Assembly: GCA_022266195.1 (NCBI GenBank)
Contig: WHVY01000002.1
Coordinates: 4,169,001 to 4,233,000, forward strand
Reading direction: 5' to 3'
DNA from: Tetranychus cinnabarinus
Taxonomy: Eukaryota; Arthropoda; Arachnida; Trombidiformes; Tetranychidae
Length of the DNA stretch: 64,000 nucleotides
Part shown: positions 50,201 through 62,200 of the stretch, piece by piece
How the letters are laid out: each line of letters opens with the position of its first letter
How positions within the stretch are numbered: the first letter of the stretch is position 1
Position numbers and translations under genes: made by a program
Notes under the pieces: model-generated
What the model was told of the DNA's origin: nothing
What the model saw: only the letters and a program-made list of their open reading frames with translations
Database searches by the model: none

Positions 50201-53200
50201 TGAAAAATGTTTTACTTTTGTCTCTATTTAAGGTTCAATCTTTTCACCTGTGTTACTACCTAGGGCAACCTAACGACCTGCTCTTGCATCGTCCTCTCCC
50301 TTGTCATCCCTCGAGACCAGTTTCCCGTTGCTGTAAGCTTTAACCTTAACTTATAATCTTAAAGCCTATTAGCCTCTCACTCGGCTTCAATCATCCAATC
50401 TTCTTTTCTCTTCATCTTTTCATCATGACCTCCCTCTTATCTGGCCTTAGTCTATATATTGATCCTCAATTTGGATCCTAGTTTCGTTTACTTATCATCA
50501 TCATCTTCCCTTAGGTTTTTTCCTGCCTTATTCAAATTGAACAAAATGAATCAACAAAAGTATAGGACAATAGCTGACCATCATCTTCATCTTCATCTTT
50601 CTCCTTCTCTCTTCTTAGTCTTCTGGTTACTTTCAGTCTTCCTTAACTTCCTTCTTCATCTTGTTTTTGTCATTCTCTTCATCATTTTATCCTTTCTTTT
50701 GTTGATGTTTTTTTTTCGTCTTTTATGTGACCAGAATGAGAGGGAGTAAATAGCTTCATCTCTCTCTCTCTCTCTCACTACTCACTCATCCATCTCAAGT
50801 TAACCCAGAGATGAAGATGAAAAAGCACACAAAAAGCATCAATCACAACACCATGGAAACCATTTTGTTTTTTCATCTTTTCTTTCTTTGACTTGAAAAT
50901 GAGGCAAAAAAAACCGAGAGACTCAATACAAAGAAGCTTGTTACATGATGATGACTGAACAACTGAAATTGAGGTGAAAAACAAATCGTTGCATTTGCCG
51001 ATGAGATAATGCTTTGAATTGTTGTTGCTTTATTTTTGCAAAATTAACCAGTTTTTGTTGTATTTGCTGTATTTGTCCTTGCCAAGGTTAACCAGAACCT
51101 TTCAACATGATACATTCATTTTACTTTTTCATCTTGTTTTCTGGTTAATCACAATCATAGTGTTTGCTGATAATGATGAACATGTTTTCTTATCTGTTTC
51201 ACTCTTGTCAACTGATTTCATCATTATAATGGTTGAGTCATGATGATAGTTAATTATAGTTTGTCACATTGTCAGGATATTAAATGTTGATTCTCAATTG
51301 ATCTCAATTGGTTTATTTAGATATAATCAGGAAAAAAACACAGTGTATAATATAATTCATTTGATAATCTAATTGAGTGATGCTTTTATTGAAAAAGGTT
51401 AATCCAATATCATAAATGAATATCTTTACAATTATTGCTGCCTTTTTTGCTCATCATTAATCAAATGATGCACATTAATGTCCCATTACTGATGTTGTTG
51501 TTATATTTACATGAATTGATTTTTTAACCTTTCCAAGTAAATTGAAAAATCAATTTAATGAAACACTCAAACATTTGGTCAATCCTTTCAATACTCGACA
51601 CACAATTGAAGCTAATAATTTACCTTTAATTGCATGATGTTGATGATAAATTGTGGTGCCCTTGTCAATCAATACTGTGTGTGTACATCTTGTAATGAGG
51701 AAGCTTGAGTAAAGGACCATTTTTTACCCAAAAAAAAGGTGAAAAAATGTAATCACTTTGAATGTAACCTTTTTTTATGTTTACTGTAATAGTGGATGAT
51801 AAAAGCCTTAAGGTATCTCCTCTGTCTGTTGGAAGATAGAGAGAAAGGTAATAGCGAAAGAGAAGAAAGTAGATTGACGTGTGTGATGATGTAGATGAAG
51901 ATAACAGGTAATTACTTGCGAAAGAAGAAGAAAAGAGGAAATTAAGGGAACTTGTTAAAGAAGAAGAAGATGAAGAGAAATGGAAGAGAAGAAGAAGCAA
52001 AAATAGAAAGGAAGAAAATGTTGAAATGTATATAAAAAGTAATGGCGATAAATGAAGAGAGACAGACAAAGGAGAAGAAAGAAAGGAAAGAAAGAAGAGC
52101 GCAGACATGGAAGATAAAGAAAGAAGGAGAAAGAGAAAATGTAAGAGAAGATTGAAAGAGGGTTTAGTGAGTGTTTCTCACTTGTTTTTCTGGTAAAGAG
52201 GGAGCGAGTGAGTGAAAAGTGAGTAAATGGTTTGGGAAACAGTTGAAAGAATTGAATTGTAAGCTAAAGGTTAAGAAAAATCGTAATCCTGTGTTTAACC
52301 AGATTTTTTTTGTGATTGTTTTTTCAAATTTGGATTAATTTATATACATTTTGTGATCTGCTTTTTACCATTAGGAATTAACATTAACCGATGACACAGT
52401 TCTCGAAGAACGGAATGAGGATCCTACTTTGGTTCAGATGAAATTGATTGGTGATGGAGGTAATATGTGCTTTTAATATTCATTTGTGTGTCCCTGTTAT
52501 CTGTGTCTGTTAACCAGAATAAACAGCCAAAAACCAGCGGCTAGCAACTAAAGGGTGGGAGAGAAAGATTTGAAAAGTTAATTAACTGTGAAGTGGATGT
52601 AAAAATTATCGTTGCTCAGCAAGGGAGTCGCAACATTTTTCAAGATATATTGTGTCTGATAACAATAATTGGAAAGTAAATTGATTCAAAGTAACGTACA
52701 TTGAGAAATGTTGATCTTTCTCTTTTATTGTTTCTATTATTGTTGTGATCCTCGTCATCATCATTATCATTAATCCAGATTATTGTTAAGATATTATGAT
52801 GATTGAAACAATTGAAGACAAGTAGAAGAGAGTAAACAGTTTTTTCTTCTGGTTTTCAATGAAAATTTTATGTTTATTCTGGTTTTATCAATGTCTATTT
52901 TAGACGGAAAGATTGCCACCAATTTTAATCTATTTACTAATTGCTCTCTTCTTTTTACATTTACAGTTGTAGAATCAATATTAAAAGGAGAAGAAATTGG
53001 AATTACTCCTCGACGACGTGCCTGTAATCAAAATTCTCGTGAAACTACAACAGCAACCTCATTAAATAATAGTGTAACCACTAATAATAATTACGTCAAT
53101 TCCAATGCTAGAAAATTGACGAATCCAAGCAACAATAATTCAACCAATTCTCATCCCAATAGAGTTAAAAATTCAAATTTGGTCAACAATTTAAGCAACA

Positions 53201-56200
53201 TTAACGTATCTTCAACGACAACGGTAACAACCAACACAAGTACAACTACAACTACATCAACCGTTAATAGCAGGGTTAACTCGCATAACGATAATAACAA
53301 TAACAGTTTAACAACCACCACAAATAATTGTAACACAAACGACGATAACATTAGGATTAACAAACACATCAATACAGGCAATGAGAAGGAGATTGCTGTT
53401 AAAACAAATAATAAATCATCAAAGCATTCAGATTCAAATTGTATTGCAAGTGTGATGAACTCAAGTGTTACAAAAGCAGATGTTAATAATAGTAATTTTG
53501 ATAGTTCGTTAAAATCAAATTACCATCGGTTTGGACTTGATTTAAGTGACCAACAAGCCCACGGTTTACAGTCTAAAGCTCAAAAAAATGAAAACCAAGA
53601 GTACCAACAACAGCAACAGCAACAACAACAAGCCAACAACCAAGACCAGGTTAACCAACAGCAACGCAATACCTCTGTGCGTCTAAATAATTCACACAAC
53701 CATTTAGGATCTAATTTTTCATCTGTGACTACAACAAGCACAACCAGTAAAACAAATTCACAGTCAAAATCATCCTCAGCTTCTCCAACTTCTTCCATCA
53801 ACAGCACAACCTATTCTAGTTCTTTGATGCATCTTCACATGACCCCATCTCAATCAGTTTCACATCTACCCAGGCCACCTTGTCCACCAAATGGTGATCG
53901 CACAACCGGTCCCCCATCAACATCAATAGCATCATCGATACACCATCAACAACACCACCAACAACAGCAACATCATCTTCACCATCAACAACAACACATT
54001 CAATCTCACCATCATCTATCTTCACAACCCTCATCGTCCATATCCAAATCATCAGCATCATCTTTAGACTCGCAAAATAGCTCAACAATGTCTCGTCCTC
54101 CACCAGGAATTATTTCACCTTATTCCAATGCAATTGGTAATTACCAGGCCATGCTTATGCTTCAACATCAGCAAGAATTGTTATGGCAAAAGTATCCCGA
54201 AATGAGGGGAATGACGGCCTCTTCGGCCAATCCAGATAATCGTTTATTAACTCCTTACCAAATTAATGACTGGAAAATGATTCAGGAACGGGAACGTGAT
54301 AATAGGCAACTTCAAGAGAAAATGTAAGTTCTGCTTCAATCTCATGCTAACATTAACCCAAAATTTCATCCAATTTTTTGGGTTTAATATCAGTACTATT
54401 GATATATTAACATCCATAATCTTTACCAATATTTGCTTTTGCTTTATCAAAATTTTATCTCATTTTTTTGCTTCTTTGGTCAACAATAACTCAATTATCT
54501 AATTGTTGTGACTGCCTCTTGGAGTGTTTAAATGGTTTTTCATGATAACACCATTTAAATCTTAAATGAGAAGCTTGATAAAAAAAGATGTAAAGTAAAT
54601 CTGTAAAGGTTGATGAGCATAAACATTGATTAAACTATTTGATTGAATTAAATCAGATTGTGTAAAAGTCACTTGAAGCAATCAGAGTATTTGTTGGATG
54701 TTAAATGAAGACAAAAAAATAGACAGACTCATTGTTTATTTGAAAACTTATTGTTTCTTCTTTTCTTCCTTTCACCATTCAATGTTTACCTTTGTTACCT
54801 GGATCAACAATGATGACAATTAAATGGTTCCTTTTTTGTGCACTGTGCCAATCAACAGGAAACTTGAAGACAAAATGAGAGAAAGATTGGAAAGAGAAGC
54901 AAAAGATAGAGAATCAAAAGAAAGGGATAAATTTTTGAAAGAAAGAGCAGAAAAGGAAAAGAAACAGCGTGAAGCTGTTGATCAACATTTCGTGGAATCC
55001 TTGCGACTCGCTAATCAAAAGGTATGTTCAACTATGTTCATTTCAATTCTAATCTGATGCTCAAAATAAGTTTCAATTTACATGCAAATATTCAATGAAT
55101 GGATTGAACAAACGATGAATATTGCAACTGAATCACTCATTTCGTAAGGCAAAAAAAGCAAACATTTCTTACAATATTTTTCAATTGAAAAGTTGAGTTT
55201 GCTCAAAAAGCCACTTTTTACCATTTTTCTGTAAACCTTTTTTTCGGTTTTTTTCTGGTTCTTTTCTGGTTCGTCTTAACATATTGTTGCAAGCAGCCTT
55301 GGGTCAAGGCTGTTGAAGATTGGAAGGTTAAAGTTTATGAGAAAGGTCAGTTGTTGAGTTGAAAGTTGACTGGAAACATGACTTGAAAATATTTGCTTGA
55401 GTTTCCATTTTCTTTGAGTTTCATCAGGAAATTAATTTTATGAATTGTAATGTTGAGTGTTACACAAAAAATGCTGCAAATGAATTCATTGTTTAACAAC
55501 AACAATAAATGGTAACATTGAAGGAATATTCAAATTTCCATCTGCCCATAATCATGTCAATCATTTTGGACAAAATTGTGCTCATCAAAAAATGTGACTC
55601 AAAAAATTGATTGAATGATTAAACAGTGACCAGAAATAAAATACAGTTAGACGTGTTTTCAATAAGGCGAGGTAAATATAAATCAAACAATTGAAAAGAG
55701 TGAAAACAGTGAAAAAAGGAAGACAGAGTTAACCCAAAAAAAGCAAGTTTTTGTTACATTCTTCGAACCATTCCTCTTTTAAGCTTTCTTTTCTTCTGTC
55801 TGTGAAAATAACCACTTTCTTCTCTCTCTCTCCTCCTCATCTCTTTCTTCTCTATCATCATCTATTTAAGATTTAGCCTTTGACCTTCTTTTTTAAACCA
55901 TCTTGAAGCCAAACCAAAGCCATTTTTTACCCTCACTTCTGTTTCGCTCAATTTTTTCTCAAGGTCTTCGATGACCTTTGTTCGTCCTTGAACCTATCCT
56001 ATGACCTGCCCAGGGCTCAGAGAATACAATTTACTGTCTCTTTCTCTTTCTTTCCTCCCTGTTTTACTTTCTTTTCTTTGCCATATTTCCTTGCAATCTT
56101 GCCTTTCCAGTTTCGCCTGTTTTCTCGTTTTATCCAATCTCTCTTTTTTTGACCATTTTGCGATACAACCTGACTACATCTTGATGGGCATTTTTTTGTT

Positions 56201-59200
56201 ATTTTGTTGTTGTTTTTTTAATGTCCCTTTAGTCGTCGTAGTCATGTTAATCATGAAAAGCATCAGGTAAATCATAACAATGAGCAGTCAAGAAAAGAAA
56301 GTTTGTCACGCTATGAATGAAAAGGTGTGGTTACAACGTTTTTCTCATAAAATGTTGACTTAATCTTTCCTTGTTCTTGGCTTTTTGTGTCTTTATTTGC
56401 CTTTTTTCCTTCCTCTTTCATCTTCCTTGAAATGTTTCACCATCAACCTGTTGTCAGGCTGAACAAAATGAATCCAGGTATAATTGAAATTCCACGAGTT
56501 TCCAGTTGCTTGTAATTGTTGAATTTCTCATTTGAATTCTCAGGGTTTAACAATTCTCACACATTAAATGTACGGTTGAAAGTAAAGTTAACCTATTGTA
56601 GTATAAATAGAAAAAGAAGAAAGAAAAAAAGTTAAACTAGAGTTTTGTACGATGAGAAATATTGAGTAATGAAAAGGTTGCAATTAAATGAATGAGTAAA
56701 TATTGGATATAAAATCCATAATGTTCATTGTACATGATGAGTATTTCACCGTTTTTCTTCATGCAATAAAAAGCTTCATTTCTTCAATTCCATAAACATT
56801 GAGTATCATTATTTTGAGCAATTTTGTTTTAAGAAAAGAAATGAAATTTACTAACTTGTTTCTCTCTCTCTCTTATAGCAAAGAGCGGTGACTACAGGAT
56901 GGCCACAAATGGGTAAAGGAAACAGCGGTAATCCCAATCATCCACCTCCTCCTCAATCACCTGTACGTTCACAGCAACAATCTCAACCAGCAGTTTCTTC
57001 CAGCGGAAACAATTCATTACCTAGATCATATATTCCAATGTTTAATGGTGATGCTGAGAAAGAAAGTGGAGAATCTAAATCTGCAAATTCCAGCAATTGT
57101 TCATCAAGGTCAAGCTCCAGTGCAACATCAAGTCATCAACCTAATAATAATAATGTTAATAATAATAATAACAGTAACAACAACAATAGTAATAACAATA
57201 ACAATAATAATAACAATAATAATAATAGTAACAGTAATAACATGGTCCATTCGGACGCACGTTTAATACGAAACTTGGAGCAACGGCATCACCAACAGCA
57301 AACACCGCAAACACCTAAATCCCAGCAACAATCTCGATCAGGAAATAAAGTTGATTATCGATCCTCGGAATCCAATCTTTCTCATCTTCATGCAGCTGCT
57401 GCAGCACAACAATTTAGTGTACTTAGTCAACAACAATCACATTCACCCAACGGACCTCAACACCCATTACATCTTATCCATGCACCATCATGGGGTGTTC
57501 CTAGATCAGGAGTATCTTCAGGTATACATCTAATCTTTTAATATTCACACGGAAATCTTTAATTAGATAAAATGAATTAGTTTAAAATAAATGGCATTTG
57601 AAAACTAGAGACGTATATAACTCAACAACGTATCATATGATGTGTCTTCCTAATTGAAACATCAGTTGGAATTGAGTTACAAAGGGAGAGAGAGAAAGAG
57701 ATAAAATCATGTTATTACGACAATCTCTAATGATAGTCTTTCTCATCTTCATCCTCTTCACCATCTCACTGAATGTTGTCTCCCTTGAGCTTTAATATAA
57801 ATTTATGTATAGATCTGGGAAGATGAAGAAAAATCGATTACACTTGTATCTACTTCTTGTTCGTTTTTCTGGTAATCCTGTTCAGAAAAGGTTCATTTTT
57901 ATTCTTTCTTCCATCTTTCTACTGACCTTTTCTTTTCCTTTTTTTGTAAGCTTCTGGAATAGAAAAGAAAAAGATTAGAAAGTAGAAAAAAAATTTAACC
58001 AACTAATAGACAAAATGGAAGACAATTTTGAATTATTTGTGACTCGAGGAAGTGATTTTCTCCTTATTCAGCTTGTGTTGTATCATCATTCTCATCAGAT
58101 CTTTTTAGATAAAAAGAGGATGAAAATGGTCATTATTTTCTTGATTCTGATGGTTTATTCTTGCTCAAGGTTATTGAAGGCCAGTGTTGAGCTGATTCAG
58201 TTTTCAATTGCAATCTTGATTAATCAGAGATTTAATCGTTTAGCTGGCTGAATGAAAGAGTTGCGAGGAAATTCATGAAACTAGCAAAACTCAAAAGCAA
58301 GTTTCTTTTTTCATTATTGTCATTATAATGTTCAGTTTATCTGAAATGACTTCCGTTGGAAAAAAATTGCTCTCTTTATCTTTTCAAATTCAACATTAAT
58401 GAATCTCTTTTTTTCTTTATCTCTGTAATTATCATTTGCAGATGGTGGAAGTCCCTCACAAGGTAAAGGGTCTCAATCTCACCAACCAGGTCATCCTGGT
58501 GCACTACCTCTTCATCTTCAGAGTCATCATGGTCCGATTGGTCCAGGACAAATTAATCCAAGTCAATTACAATTTGTAAATAATATGAGTGTCAATGGAT
58601 CTAGATTACTGGCTCATTATGATGCAAAAATTAGTAGTTTAATGCGTGAAAATTCATCATCACCATCTTTATCGACAACGAGTAAAAAGACCAATGCTAG
58701 TCCAGTGAATACCAACAACACCAACAGTAACAGCAACAATAACACCAACAATCCAAGAGATAATAATAATGGAAGTAATAGTGTTAACTCGGTCGGATCA
58801 CGATCTGATGCTTCAAAACTTGGACCCAATCATCGTGCCAATAGTGAGAATCTCGGACCATATGGTTATACACCTTATGGTTATCCTCCACCACCTCCAC
58901 GGTCAAGTGGAATGAAAGATACTCCGCCACCTCATCCACCACCACCACCATCATTACCACCGCCTCATTTAGCTGTGGGAAAATTAAATAGTTCAACAAA
59001 TATTTCCAATCCTAGTGCACCAAATTCACGCAATTGTTTCTCGCCTATGGGAAACTCTTTGGGTAGACCACCAAGTGGACCCAGTCCATCTCGACCACCA
59101 CCACCTGCTCATTCTGGTGGTTCCAGTAGTTCTATAATTTCTGGACCAGAGAAGCGTGAACCTTCACCTTTAATAGATCGATCAGGAACTCCTTTGGGTC

Positions 59201-62200
59201 GTAATACGGGTACACCATTAGGGCGACCTTCATCAGCTTCCTCGTCAAAACATTTAAGTGGAAAGGTTGCCCATCAATTTAATTCTGTTGATAGGATAAG
59301 TCCTTTATATCACAATTCAGGATCACAATCTTCCTCTTCGTCTACTTCTTCTTTACAAAGCGGTCAACAGGGACAACCATCTGGTCCACCACATAGTTCA
59401 AGTCTCTTTTCTCAGCAAACTCAGCTTTCAGGAGTACCACTCATGTCAGCTCCTCCAGCCCACCAAAGCTCATCGCCTGGCTTGGCTACTAGTCGAAGTA
59501 ATACACCTCAACTTTCATCGTCCAATGTTCAATCTCATCAGCCAGTCGTCCTTCCATCATCTACAAATTCATCCTCATCTTCAGCGGCAAACCACCCCAG
59601 CCTTACAAATCTCACAAGTTCATCTTCTTCACTACCTTCTTCCCAAGATCAACCTCAAAATCTTGTCAAATCGGAAGTAAAAGTACGCAATAATCTTAAC
59701 AGTGTCAATTCCAACAGTAACGTTTCGTCTAAAGGACAACATCTCCAAGGATCACATACTCCTAGCTATATGAAACACTCACAATTCAAAGCTGAGGAGC
59801 ATAAATCAAATTTAATTAATTCAAGTGATAGATATTCAATTAACGGGCCCAACATGGATACATCAAAGCAACAGCAACACTTTACTCCAATTTCCAATGC
59901 TGGAGTAATGTCTGGTGGCCCAGGAGGTGGCATGTATCCTCATTACATGAAGGGCTTGTCACCCTCAAGATACAACATGAGCTCGGGCCAATCAGTTTCT
60001 CCACACGTTATGGGTTATGAAGTATCTCGATCACGGACATCAGGACCCAATATGCCATATAACCTGACTCATCCTTCAAACTCTTTTGATGGTCAATTAA
60101 AAGGTCCTAATGATCATCTCGCTGGTGGTAATAACAAGGCGATGAACATGAATTCATTTAAAGTTAATTCTGATGTACGGATGAGTGCAGAAACGATTAA
60201 CCTTGATACCCATCAAGCTCACTCTCACCATTCAGGGAAAGGAAGTTCGTCAATTCCTTCTTTCTCAGGCAATAATACAATCACCATATCACCAGCTTCC
60301 GCTGCAACAACTTTAACAATAACCACCAGCCCGTTAACTTCCATCTCACCTACTGGAACCATTGTAAAGTCAGGCGCAAACGCTTCCAATAATGGTACTC
60401 GCCTAGTCCCTGGTAATCTTCCCAGTGGTTATCTACCATCTAACATTCATCCAATGATGGGACAATCAAACCATCATCTTTCCACACATTCTCATCATGG
60501 TCAATCCTCATCCCATCCAATTAGTTTAACAAATAACAAGACACCGTTGGGTCCAATGACTGGTCCACCAGTTTCCAATGGTTCCTCAGGAAGTATAATT
60601 CATGGGTTACCAGTAACATCAGACAAAAAAGGATTAAGTGTGTCACCCTCAATGACCATCTCTACCAAAGATTCAATTGAATACGAACAAGGAAAACGTA
60701 AAGGAATGCATAAAGAAATTTATGATGTAACTAAAAAGATAAAGAAAGAGGAGGAAGATAATGTTAATAATAGAAGTGGAAATGGTAAATCCATGGGAAG
60801 ATTAGCAGCTTCTCCAACTGAATTTGTTCACCAGACTTCACCTTTATCCAATGCACAACCCATTATTTTGATTAAAGAAGAAAAGAATGTATATCCGGTG
60901 AATGAGAATAAGAAATCTCATCTGACTAATCATTTCGAGCATGATTTTGGTGATCATAAAATTCAACCAACATTCAATTCAAGTAAAAGTACAATTGACA
61001 CACCAATGACCATAACATCGACCATGTTACCACCTCCATCACTCAATTCATCCACTGTATTCTCCAATTCAAGCCCAATAACACCGGCAACCTCAACACC
61101 ATCAACCCAATCAGGGTCAACTACTTCAATCACTATTTCAACGCCAGTCACAACTGTGCGTGAATCTCCAACAACGGTTACCTCCAATGAACCAAGTACA
61201 CCATCAAAGTTTCACCCTAAACTGAAGAAAGCATGGTTACAAAGGCATTCTGAGGCTGAAGTTGAAAGTAATTCAAATCAGTCTACATCATCTGCACTAA
61301 GTGTGAATAACACCTTGAATAATCTCACCTCCAATTCAGTCAAAGAGGAAGAAAGATGCAAACAGGTAAGATTATCATTAAAGATGAAAATAAATAATAT
61401 AAATCAATAACGAAACAATTAGTAATATCATATTTTTTTTCGCTAAAATAGACTAAAAGTAAAAGTATTTACAATACTCATCTTCTGATCTTCCAGTAAT
61501 TTTTCTGTTACGATTATTGAGATGTATGTTAACAGTTAATTCGTGATGTCAAAACAAATAGCTTTCAGATTAGTGGTCATCAACTTTTAACTATCTTCTA
61601 CCGAGTGTACACTACTTGATTTTTACTATTTTTTCGGAAAAGATGTCAAATTCATCACCATCATGTCAAATGCAGAATGTAACAATACCTCAAGCAAGTA
61701 AATGCTACAAGACATGATTCTTCTATAATCAAACCAGAAAAGTTGATAGATTTGCGAGATATTTCAGAGATTAGCAAATACAACAAACTCAATTTAGTTT
61801 GATTAGTTGAATCACAGGTTTTGGGTAATTTCACTAACTGTTTAAACCAACAGCTATAACCTAAACACTTATATTTTCCCATCGATCCATAACTGTATAA
61901 TCCACTTGTCTATGACACGAAATTTAAAATCTAGTTTATCACAATCCTTGGGAATTAAAATAAAAAATTATCAAAAATTTTTGTAAACAATGACACATTA
62001 GAAAAGCTTTTCTTATACAATTCAGGGGTCGATCTTAAATAAAAAAGATCAATCTTGTGTGATTAAATTTTGGTCTAGATTTACTCCTGATTGTTAAACC
62101 TTTTATCATTCGCTTTGAATTTGATAGTCATGTTTATTATTTTATTAGCTGAAAATCTTTATATTGTCAGTGATTCGTTAATGTGAATCCAAATTACTTT

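Noticed and set aside
51665..52108. 147-codon Ser/Leu/Phe-rich minus-strand frame
   Set aside because: Produced by the purine-rich tract of KDM3 intron 4; repetitive composition, no domain.
52870..52966. Extended start of KDM3 exon 6 at an upstream ATG
   Set aside because: Family similarity begins exactly at the TTACAG acceptor at 52966 and the phase matches exon 5, so the upstream part is intron.
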